NCBI GenBank assembly: GCA_947258835.1
Contig: CAMYJY010000164.1
Location: 1-5,194 of the forward strand
Source of the DNA: an uncultured Pirellulales bacterium
GTDB lineage: Bacteria > Planctomycetota > Planctomycetia > Pirellulales > Lacipirellulaceae
Length of the DNA stretch: 5,194 nt
Direction of reading: 5' to 3'
Under the pieces are notes generated by a model. It was not told the DNA's origin. It saw nothing but the letters and a program-made list of their open reading frames with translations, and searched no databases. The position numbers and the translations under genes were made by a program. Shown piece after piece: positions 1-5,194 of the stretch; the stretch's first letter is position 1, and every line of letters starts with the position of its first letter.

Positions 1-104
1 CCTAATCCCTAATCCCTAATCCCTAATCCCTAATCCCTAATCCCTAATCCCTAATCCCTAATCCCTAATCCCTAATCCCTAGCCCCTAGCCCCTAGCCCC
101 TAGA
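1..104. repeat. Tandem 7-bp repeat array abutting priA
   Basis: The array starts with a partial unit (1-6). Ten exact copies of CCCTAAT follow at 7-76, then three copies of CCCTAGC (77-97) and a last unit CCCTAGA (98-104). The next base is the A of the priA start codon. The left end is cut by the window edge, so the full copy number is unknown. The array supplies the whole visible 5' region of priA, so no Shine-Dalgarno site or ordinary promoter is visible there. Read on the minus strand the units are GGG-containing (ATTAGGG and GCTAGGG), superficially like telomeric repeats. I see no other sign of a chromosome end. The period of 7 is not a multiple of 3, and TAA or TAG stops occur in every plus frame, so the array is not coding. 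Confidence 0.97.
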
Positions 105-2402
105 ATGTCACAGCAGCATCTCTTTGATACCTCGCCTCCGGAGTGGGAAGTGGATCTGCACACCCAGCGGCAGGTCGCTACGGTGGTGCTTGCTGGCGGC
201 GCGCCCGGCAGCTACGACTATGTGGTGCCAGCCCCGTTTTGTGACCCGGGGCGTCCCGAACGGCTGCTCGAGCCGGGGCGCAGGGTGCGTGTGCCCTTTG
301 GCCGCGGCAACCGGTTGGTCGAAGGCTATTGTGTGGAGTTGGCCACCCAGGCGGTCGATGCGCGGCGCCTCAAAGAAATTGCCCAGGTGGTCGATGCGAC
401 CCTCCTGCTCGCGCCTGTGATGCTGCGACTGACGCGGTGGATGGCGGACTACTATCTGTGCCCCTGGGGGCAAGTTTTGGAGGCGGTGGTGCCGGCGGGG
501 GTGCGTAAGCTAGCGGGCACGCGCCAGGTGACTCTGCTGGAAGTTCCCCCAGATGTGGCCGAGCGCCTGGATCAGGTCTCGCTCCGCTCCTCCGCGCAGT
601 GCAAGGCCCTCAGCGCACTGGCCGCCAGCCCCCGACCATTAACGGCAGCCCAGTTGGCCGATACGGCCGGTTGCAGTACCAGCCCGATTCAGCAGTTGCT
701 CAAGCGGGGTTTGATTGATGCCAAAACCAAGCGCGTCAGTACCGACGCGCTGGATGAGGTGGCCGTCCAGCGGGAGTTGCCCCTGCAACTGAATCAGGAT
801 CAACAGCAGGCCCTGCAAGTCCTGCAAGCGGCACTCGACCAGCCCGAGGCACAAGGCATTGTCCTGCATGGCGTCACCGGCAGTGGCAAAACAGAAGTCT
901 ATTTGCAAGCCATCGAGCATGTGGTGGGGTTTGGACGCCAGGCGATCGTCTTGGTACCGGAAATCAGTCTTACCCCCCAAACAGTGCAGCGGTTTCGAGC
1001 ACGCTTTGATGCGGTGGCCGTGCTCCACAGTCATCAAACGGCTGCCCAGCGGCATCATCATTGGCAGCGGATTGCTCGGGGCGAAGTCCAGGTCATTGTC
1101 GGTGCCCGCAGCGCCATCTTCGCCCCCACCTGCCACCTGGGGCTGATTGTGATTGATGAAGAACATGAATCGTCTTTCAAGCAGGACTCAGCGCCCCGCT
1201 ACCACGCGCGGGATGTGGCCTGGGAGCGGGCCCGCAGCGAGGGGATTCCCTTGGTGCTGGGTAGTGCGACTCCTTCGCTCGAGGCCTGGCAGCGGGCGCG
1301 GCAGGGCGGGTTTCGTCTCGTATCCCTGCCACGGCGGGTGTTGGGATTGCCCTTGCCGGACGTGATGACCGTGGATCTTCGCGATCCCGGCCAGGCGCGA
1401 GGCAGTACCGGAGGGATCAGCCGTCACTTGCACCAGGCCATGCAGGCGGCCTTGCGGGAAGGGGGACAAGTAATTTTATTGCTGAATCGCCGCGGTTATT
1501 CGACCCATATCCAGTGCCCGGCCTGCGGGCATGTGCTCAACTGTCCGCACTGCGAACTATCGCTCACTTTTCACAAGCAGTCCAGCAAAGCGCACTGCCA
1601 TTATTGCGACCACCAGCAGCCACCGCCCAGCAGTTGTCCGGACTGTTTGTCGCAATCCATTCGTTATGGGGGCCTGGGGACCCAACGGCTCGAAAAAGAA
1701 GTCCGCGCGCGTTTTTCCGATTATGCCTGCGCGCGGATGGATACGGACAGCATGCAAGCCCGCGGCAGCCACGAGCGGGTGCTGGGTGCCTTTCGCCGCG
1801 GCGAAGTCCAGATTTTGTTGGGCACGCAGATGATCGCCAAGGGTTTGGATTTTCCCAACGTGACTTTGGTGGGTGTGATCAATGCCGATACGGCCTTGCA
1901 TCTGCCCGATTTTCGCGCGGGCGAGCGGACCTTTCAGCTGGTGGCCCAAGTGGCCGGTCGGACAGGCCGCGGTACCCAGGGCGGGCGGGTCCTGGTCCAA
2001 ACGCTGAGCCCCGAACACCCGGCGATCCGCGCGGCCGTGCGCCACGATTACCCCAGCTTTGCTGCGGAGGAACTTACCCAGCGCGCCCAGTTCCAGTATC
2101 CACCCTGCGGCGCCATGATTCGCCTGGTCGTCCGCGGACCCCGTGAACAGATCGTCCGTGACACGGCCGCGGCCTTGGCGGAGCAGCTCCAACAGGTACT
2201 GCCCGCGGACGAAAAAATACGTGTGGTGGGCCCCGCCCCGGCGGCCATTCCCAAACTGCGCAACAATTACCGTTTCCAAATTCAACTGCAAGCGGCGGAA
2301 ATCCAGGTGCTCCGCTCCGTCGTCGAGCAGGCGGTGGCCCAGTACCGCGTCCCCGCAGAAATTACCCTGGCCATTGACGTTGACCCCTGGGATATGATGT
2401 AA
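105..2402 (+). CDS. priA: Primosomal protein N' (replication restart helicase PriA)
   Basis: PriA is a cytoplasmic superfamily 2 DNA helicase that recognises stalled forks and D-loops and directs reloading of the replicative helicase. At 765 residues it is slightly longer than E. coli PriA (732). The DNA-binding domain begins near residue 24 (VATVVLAGG), so about 23 residues form an N-terminal extension. Helicase motifs are intact: VPEISLTPQ at 284-292, Walker A GVTGSGKT at 256-263, DEEH at 351-354, GSATPS at 386-391, GTQMIAKGLDFP at 573-584 and QVAGRTGRG at 615-623. Eight zinc-binding cysteines lie at 471, 474, 480, 483, 498, 501, 511 and 514. The C-terminus ends in the family-like IDVDPWD. 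ATG 105 is the first possible start, because an in-frame TAG lies at 87-89. It has no Shine-Dalgarno site and directly follows the heptamer array. The start could be a little further in, but the product is secure. Confidence 0.98.
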   Translation: MSQQHLFDTSPPEWEVDLHTQRQVATVVLAGGAPGSYDYVVPAPFCDPGRPERLLEPGRRVRVPFGRGNRLVEGYCVELATQAVDARRLKEIAQVVDATLLLAPVMLRLTRWMADYYLCPWGQVLEAVVPAGVRKLAGTRQVTLLEVPPDVAERLDQVSLRSSAQCKALSALAASPRPLTAAQLADTAGCSTSPIQQLLKRGLIDAKTKRVSTDALDEVAVQRELPLQLNQDQQQALQVLQAALDQPEAQGIVLHGVTGSGKTEVYLQAIEHVVGFGRQAIVLVPEISLTPQTVQRFRARFDAVAVLHSHQTAAQRHHHWQRIARGEVQVIVGARSAIFAPTCHLGLIVIDEEHESSFKQDSAPRYHARDVAWERARSEGIPLVLGSATPSLEAWQRARQGGFRLVSLPRRVLGLPLPDVMTVDLRDPGQARGSTGGISRHLHQAMQAALREGGQVILLLNRRGYSTHIQCPACGHVLNCPHCELSLTFHKQSSKAHCHYCDHQQPPPSSCPDCLSQSIRYGGLGTQRLEKEVRARFSDYACARMDTDSMQARGSHERVLGAFRRGEVQILLGTQMIAKGLDFPNVTLVGVINADTALHLPDFRAGERTFQLVAQVAGRTGRGTQGGRVLVQTLSPEHPAIRAAVRHDYPSFAAEELTQRAQFQYPPCGAMIRLVVRGPREQIVRDTAAALAEQLQQVLPADEKIRVVGPAPAAIPKLRNNYRFQIQLQAAEIQVLRSVVEQAVAQYRVPAEITLAIDVDPWDMM

Positions 2403-2412
2403 GAGAGTATCC

Positions 2413-2508
2413 GTGGACGCACCGTTTCGTGAATTCAGCCGCCTAGACGATCTCGTTTTCCTTCCTGAGATGGCGGCCTCCGGCCGCTATTTCAGAAAGC
2501 CCAGATGA
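2413..2508 (+). CDS. Possible 31-codon leader ORF overlapping the kinase start
   Basis: A GTG-initiated frame of 31 codons fills most of the gap between priA and the kinase. It would start 10 bases after the priA stop and ends at TGA 2506-2508, overlapping the kinase ATG in the ATGA arrangement typical of translational coupling. The purine-rich AGAGAG at 2402-2407 lies just upstream and could act as a weak ribosome site. The predicted peptide begins VDAPFREFSRLDD and ends RYFRKPR. I recognise no family, signal peptide or membrane segment. Its second half is encoded by the stem-loop at 2465-2495. Open frames of this length are common by chance in GC-rich DNA, so only the position argues for it. 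Confidence 0.2.
   Translation: MDAPFREFSRLDDLVFLPEMAASGRYFRKPR
2465..2495 (+). promoter_or_regulatory. Strong stem-loop just before the kinase start codon
   Basis: Bases 2465-2478 pair with 2482-2495 in a continuous 14-bp stem with a three-base loop (TCC). The stem includes two G-U pairs (2469 with 2491, 2472 with 2488). In a minus-strand RNA these would be C-A mismatches, so the structure fits a plus-strand transcript. It ends nine bases before ATG 2505 and covers or abuts the place where a ribosome site would lie. No T-run follows, so it is not a canonical intrinsic terminator. It could limit translation of the kinase, be opened by ribosomes reading a leader, or stabilise the priA 3' end. 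The pairing is visible; the role is inferred. Confidence 0.5.
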
Positions 2509-4280
2509 GCTATCGCACCATCAAAAAAGCGCTCGGCGAAACCAATTTAGAGCGTAAATGCCGGCTGCTCTTCGGTGCCTGCTTGATGCTGCTGATCTCG
2601 GGCAGTTTCTGGGGATACAGCACGCAGTCGGAAAAAATATTTATCAATATGATTGGCCAAGAACTGACCACGGCCGCCCTCTACGAAGCGCACTGGGACA
2701 TTGCCGACCAACGCGATCCACTCTCGGACGTGTTTAAAGACCTGAAGATTAATGCCAGTATTGGAAATCTATTGCGTCGCCGCCATTATTCCTGGGAGGC
2801 GCTCAACCCCAAAAACGACAAAGGCATCAAGGAACCGACCGACGGCCAAGAATGGGAGCTGATGGACCAATGGATCCGTCTGGGAGAAAAACTGGGCTCG
2901 GATGCCGCGGTCGATGACCTGGAGACACAGTCTTTTCGCCGCCTCATTCAGAAGAAGGTGGCCGTCAAAAACCCGGCCACCACCCAGACAGCCAAAAAGT
3001 ACGAAACCAAATCCTTTTATCAATATTATGAACCCTTGTTTACGAAGCAAGGTTGCATTGATTGCCATAGCAAACCGATTACCCACGTGGCCCGACCCAA
3101 CTTAAAAGTTGGTGATCTGTTGGCCGTGATGAAAGTGGAAATTGATGCGGAGGAAATTCGCAGCACCCAGCGCTGGAATTGGGTGCTGCTGATCACGGCG
3201 GCAATTATTACCGTTTTTCTGGCGATGATCGCCCTGTATGCGATCGTGCGTTACGTGATCGTGAAACCTCTCAGGCATCTGCGGGACGTGAGCAATGCCA
3301 TCCGTCGCGGTGATATTGAGCAACGGGCGGTGATTCATACCGGCGATGAGTTTGAGGAATTGGGCGCTGCGTTCAATCGCATGTTGCGACAACTTTTACG
3401 GCAACAGGACGAATTGCGGTCCGTGAATGGGGATCTGGACGGCAAACTGGATGAGTTGGCGCAGGCCAATATGCGGCTGTTTGAAATGAACCAGCTGAAA
3501 AGCGACTTTTTGGCCACCGTCAGCCACGAGCTGCGCACACCGCTCAATAGCATCATTGGTTTTAGCGATCTGCTGGAGAATGTCGATCAGCTGCAAGAGA
3601 AAGAGCGGCGCTATGCCAGCAATATCCAACGATCGGGGAAGCAGCTGCTGGAAATGATCAACAGTATTTTGGATCTGGCAAAAATCGAAAGTGGCCGCCT
3701 GGAGTTGCGCCCCAGTACGTTCGATATTGATCTGGTGGTGGCCACCCAGTGCGACCTGGCACGTCCGTTGAGTGAAAAAAAGAACATCGATTTGGAATAT
3801 GAGAATACGCCCAACCTGCCGCCTTTGTATCAGGACCAGGGGAAGCTGGAACAGATCCTCAACAACCTGCTGTCCAATGCCATCAAGTTCACCCCCGACG
3901 GTGGCCTGATCCAAGTTTCTACCCGACGGGACTCGCGCGGTGATCTGCGACTCGCGGTCGCCGATACGGGGGTGGGGATCAGTGGATCCGAACAGACGCT
4001 GGTGTTTGAAAAGTTTCGACAGGGCACCACCGTCATGCCCAGCGGCAGCGCCATGACCCGCGAGTACTCCGGCACGGGACTGGGGCTGTCGATCGTCCGC
4101 GAGCTCTGCCGACTGCTGGGAGGCGAAATCACGCTGGAAAGCGAGCTGGGCAAAGGCAGTAAATTCACGGTCCTGCTGCCCTGGACGCTGACCGAGAGGC
4201 CCAAAATCGAATCGCCCATGGCCGACCAGCTCAAACAAATGACCAAGCCCCGCCCCGAAGTGCAAATTGCCGAGCCCTAG
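2505..4280 (+). CDS. Membrane histidine kinase with Tll0287-like (DUF3365) haem c sensor domain
   Basis: This 591-residue sensor kinase would sense a periplasmic signal and phosphorylate a response regulator not present in the window. A membrane segment lies at about 20-38 and a second at about 226-249, enclosing a periplasmic domain of about 185 residues. That domain has Tll0287-like (DUF3365) features: ALNPKND followed by EWELM near 99-120, YEPLF at 175-179, CIDCH at 184-188 and GDLLAVMKVEID at 203-214. CxxCH is the covalent haem c attachment motif, suggesting redox or gas sensing. HAMP follows at about 250-300, a helical linker to 330, and HisKA with phospho-acceptor H341 in SHELRTPLN. The ATPase domain has NNLLSNAIKFT (453-463), DTGVGIS (487-493), FEKFRQG (501-507) and GTGLGLSIV (523-531). 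All catalytic boxes are intact. The last 30 residues are a polar tail of unknown role. An in-frame TGA at 2466 and no other nearby start fix ATG 2505. No Shine-Dalgarno site is evident. Confidence 0.93.
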   Translation: MSYRTIKKALGETNLERKCRLLFGACLMLLISGSFWGYSTQSEKIFINMIGQELTTAALYEAHWDIADQRDPLSDVFKDLKINASIGNLLRRRHYSWEALNPKNDKGIKEPTDGQEWELMDQWIRLGEKLGSDAAVDDLETQSFRRLIQKKVAVKNPATTQTAKKYETKSFYQYYEPLFTKQGCIDCHSKPITHVARPNLKVGDLLAVMKVEIDAEEIRSTQRWNWVLLITAAIITVFLAMIALYAIVRYVIVKPLRHLRDVSNAIRRGDIEQRAVIHTGDEFEELGAAFNRMLRQLLRQQDELRSVNGDLDGKLDELAQANMRLFEMNQLKSDFLATVSHELRTPLNSIIGFSDLLENVDQLQEKERRYASNIQRSGKQLLEMINSILDLAKIESGRLELRPSTFDIDLVVATQCDLARPLSEKKNIDLEYENTPNLPPLYQDQGKLEQILNNLLSNAIKFTPDGGLIQVSTRRDSRGDLRLAVADTGVGISGSEQTLVFEKFRQGTTVMPSGSAMTREYSGTGLGLSIVRELCRLLGGEITLESELGKGSKFTVLLPWTLTERPKIESPMADQLKQMTKPRPEVQIAEP

Positions 4281-4298
4281 CAGCCTCACGGGGACTAC

Positions 4299-4345
4299 GG
4301 TATCGTTTTCAGGGGGTATCGTTTTCAGGGGTATTGTTTTCAGGG
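4299..4345. repeat. Three tandem copies of a 16-bp intergenic repeat
   Basis: The unit GGTATCGTTTTCAGGG occurs at 4299-4314 and again, identical, at 4315-4330. A third copy at 4331-4345 lacks one G and has C changed to T (GTATTGTTTTCAGGG). The array begins 18 bases after the kinase stop and ends 68 bases before rnhA. It shows no self-complementarity and no phage or transposase context. It may be a family of short intergenic repeats of this lineage or a multi-copy binding site. It would be transcribed if the kinase and rnhA share a message. Confidence 0.93.
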
Positions 4346-4362
4346 ACCCCGGTGCAGCCCAT

Positions 4363-4374
4363 GGCTCATGAGCC
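4363..4374. repeat. 12-bp perfect palindrome upstream of rnhA
   Basis: GGCTCATGAGCC is its own reverse complement and lies 39 bases before the rnhA start. Next to it, CCGCG-C-CGCGG (4373-4383) is a second small symmetric sequence. Either could bind a dimeric regulator, but no promoter hexamers can be placed around them with confidence. A 12-bp palindrome can also arise by chance in GC-rich DNA. Confidence 0.3.
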
Positions 4375-4413
4375 GCGCCGCGGTCCATCGTTATTTCCCG
4401 CACCTCCGCATCC

Positions 4414-4863
4414 ATGTCTCACGTCCAGCTTTATACCGATGGCGGCTGCAGCGGCAACCCGGGCCCGGGGGGCTGGGCCTTTTTGTTGCGTCATCCGGCC
4501 ACCGACAAGCAGTTGGAGAAATCGGGCGGCGAGCGGGAGACAACCAACAATCGGATGGAACTCCAAGCGGTCATTGCGGGGCTGACGGCCCTGAAACGGC
4601 CGACCCAGGTCGATCTGTTTACCGACAGCGTCTATGTCGGCAAGGGCATGAGTGAGTGGATGCCCAAGTGGAAGACCAAGGGCTGGAAACGCCAGGAGGG
4701 CAAAAAACTAGTCCCCGTCAAGAACGAGGATCTGTGGCGGCAATTGGATCAACTGCTGCAAACCCACACCGTGCGCTATCACCGCGTTGCTGGGCATAGT
4801 GGGCATCCGGAGAATGACCGCGTGGATCAACTGGCGGTGGCCGCGTATCAGAAGTATCTCTAG
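4414..4863 (+). CDS. rnhA: Ribonuclease HI
   Basis: RNase HI cleaves the RNA strand of RNA-DNA hybrids in the cytoplasm, clearing R-loops and primer RNA and limiting replication started from R-loops. The 149-residue protein is close to E. coli RNase HI (155). The catalytic set is complete: D9 in YTDGGCSGNPGPGG, E49 in NNRMELQA, D71 in FTDSVYV and D138 in DRVDQLA, with the catalytic-loop histidine H128 in GHSGHPEN. The basic handle region that helps grip substrate is present around 85-104 (WKTKGWKRQ followed by KK and VKN). ATG 4414 is the only sensible start, because an in-frame TGA lies at 4369-4371 with no start codon between. No Shine-Dalgarno site precedes it. The stop codon is 30 bases from the 3' end of the convergent tRNA gene. 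Confidence 0.97.
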   Translation: MSHVQLYTDGGCSGNPGPGGWAFLLRHPATDKQLEKSGGERETTNNRMELQAVIAGLTALKRPTQVDLFTDSVYVGKGMSEWMPKWKTKGWKRQEGKKLVPVKNEDLWRQLDQLLQTHTVRYHRVAGHSGHPENDRVDQLAVAAYQKYL

Positions 4864-4893
4864 CCCCTCCGAGATAACGCTCCCACCTAAAAA

Positions 4894-4964
4894 AGCGGGT
4901 GAAGGGAATCGAACCCTCGTCATCGGCTTGGGAAGCCGGTGCTCTACCATTGAGCTACACCCGC
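4894..4964 (-). tRNA. tRNA-Gly (anticodon CCC)
   Basis: Read on the minus strand, this 71-nt sequence folds as a cloverleaf. The acceptor stem GCGGGTG/CACCCGC is a perfect 7 bp and the D stem is GCTC/GAGC. The anticodon loop is TTCCCAA with anticodon CCC (plus-strand 4930-4932). The variable loop is TGAC, and the T arm is GAGGG-TTCGATT-CCCTT. The discriminator base is T, as usual for glycine tRNAs. CCA is not encoded and must be added by nucleotidyltransferase. The first anticodon-stem pair (27-43) is a C-A mismatch; the other four pairs are Watson-Crick. The RNA end runs straight into a tract of six T (4894-4889 on the minus strand), which may help transcription end there. The gene converges with rnhA. 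Confidence 0.96.
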
Positions 4965-4978
4965 CTGTGTGGCCGTCC

Positions 4979-4984
4979 ATTGTA
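4979..4984 (-). promoter_or_regulatory. Candidate -10 element for tRNA-Gly
   Basis: On the minus strand this reads TACAAT, five of six bases matching TATAAT, and ends 14 bases before the tRNA 5' end. Transcription would start about seven bases upstream of the mature tRNA, which is plausible. The -35 position at 17-bp spacing reads TGGGAA, a poor match to TTGACA (three of six). The site overlaps the left end of the inverted repeat at 4981-5125. Confidence 0.3.
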
Positions 4985-5125
4985 CAGTCAGTACTTCCAA
5001 ATTCCCACCCGTTCCCGCCAGGGCCTGGGGCGATAAGCCGCCCGGGAACCGACGTTTTTGGTAGCTAGTACTTTGCCCGGGTCGGCTTCATCGGCCAAAT
5101 TTGGAACTACTGATAGTATATTTTT
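4981..5125 (+). repeat. Nested inverted repeat, possible structured RNA with T-run
   Basis: The outer arms 4988-5003 and 5098-5113 match as an inverted repeat at 15 of 16 positions. Allowing G-U pairs they extend to 4981-5003 with 5098-5120, with two mismatches in 23. Inside, 5022-5025 pairs with 5093-5096 (GGCC). A terminal stem of 15 bp joins 5032-5046 to 5076-5092 with two single-base bulges (T5082, C5089) and a 29-base loop. A left-side bulge at 5004-5021 has no partner. The two G-U pairs (4982 with 5119, 4987 with 5114) work only in a plus-strand RNA. TTTTT follows the outer stem at 5121-5125, as in an intrinsic terminator. It could be a rod-like small RNA, a terminator for plus-strand read-through, or a miniature mobile element. 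I found no convincing plus-strand promoter and no match to 6S, SRP, tmRNA or RNase P RNA cores. Confidence 0.55.
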
Positions 5126-5194
5126 GCCTGGTGTAGCAGGGAAGTCGGTACCTCCTGTTGTCGGCCAACGGTAGCGTTTGTCAGAGTGGGATTG

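Noticed and set aside
1..104. Array read as a true telomere or CRISPR array
   Set aside because: The units are contiguous 7-mers without spacers, so this is not CRISPR. The telomere-like look comes only from the TTAGGG-like minus strand, and a normal bacterial gene starts right beside it.
1514..2291. Open frames of 210 codons (plus) and 244 codons (minus) within priA
   Set aside because: Both overlap the conserved zinc-binding and helicase motifs of priA in other frames and show no family resemblance.
2452..2460. TCGTTTTC upstream of the kinase as a remnant of the 16-bp repeat at 4299-4345
   Set aside because: Only eight bases are shared and the flanks differ, so chance is a sufficient explanation.
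2465..2495. Stem-loop as an intrinsic terminator of priA
   Set aside because: The stem is strong but the bases after it are AAAGCCCAG, with no T-run on this strand. Upstream on the other strand there is no T-run either.
4332..4337. TATTGT as a -10 box for rnhA
   Set aside because: No acceptable -35 lies at 16-18 bp spacing, and the hexamer belongs to the degenerate third copy of the tandem repeat.
3396..4415. 339-codon open frame on the minus strand, antisense to the kinase
   Set aside because: It lies entirely opposite a gene with intact kinase motifs, and its translation is rich in Q, H and R with no recognisable domain. It is a composition-driven shadow frame.
4787..5068. Open frame of 93 codons crossing the end of rnhA and the tRNA gene
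   Set aside because: It overlaps rnhA in another frame and runs antisense through the tRNA. The familiar-looking GNRTLV peptide is simply the tRNA complement translated.
5150..5157. Minus-strand AGGAGGT as a Shine-Dalgarno site for a gene running leftward
   Set aside because: No ATG, GTG or TTG follows at usable spacing, and no supported reading frame begins there.

Overview
The window is about 5.2 kb of moderately GC-rich bacterial DNA. It carries three confidently recognised protein genes on the plus strand (priA, a membrane histidine kinase, rnhA) and one tRNA gene, tRNA-Gly(CCC), on the minus strand. The best guess for the host is a planctomycete, possibly of the Pirellula group. That rests on the PriA N-terminal extension, a Tll0287-like (DUF3365) haem-type kinase, the lack of Shine-Dalgarno sites and the style of the intergenic repeats. 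It is an impression from family knowledge, not a database result.

Layout. Positions 1-104 are a tandem array of a 7-bp unit (CCCTAAT changing to CCCTAGC) that runs off the left edge and ends at the base before the priA start codon. PriA (105-2402) is a complete replication-restart helicase. The 102-bp gap after it holds a 14-bp stem-loop (2465-2495) and a possible 31-codon GTG reading frame whose stop overlaps the next start as ATGA. The kinase (2505-4280) has two membrane segments around a periplasmic domain with a CxxCH haem c motif, then HAMP, HisKA and HATPase domains. The 133-bp gap before rnhA holds three tandem copies of a 16-bp sequence and a 12-bp perfect palindrome. RNase HI (4414-4863) is complete. 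The convergent tRNA-Gly(CCC) gene lies at 4894-4964. Positions 4965-5194 contain no gene I can support, but 4981-5125 form a nested inverted repeat with a T-run on its right. I see nothing convincing in 5126-5194.

How the genes relate. PriA and RNase HI are linked biologically: RNase HI removes RNA-DNA hybrids, and PriA can start replication from such structures. The kinase has no response regulator in the window and no evident link to its neighbours. The coding content is ordinary. The unusual material is intergenic: every gap of 100 bp or more holds a repeat or a strong secondary structure. I did not find a clear new multi-gene system.
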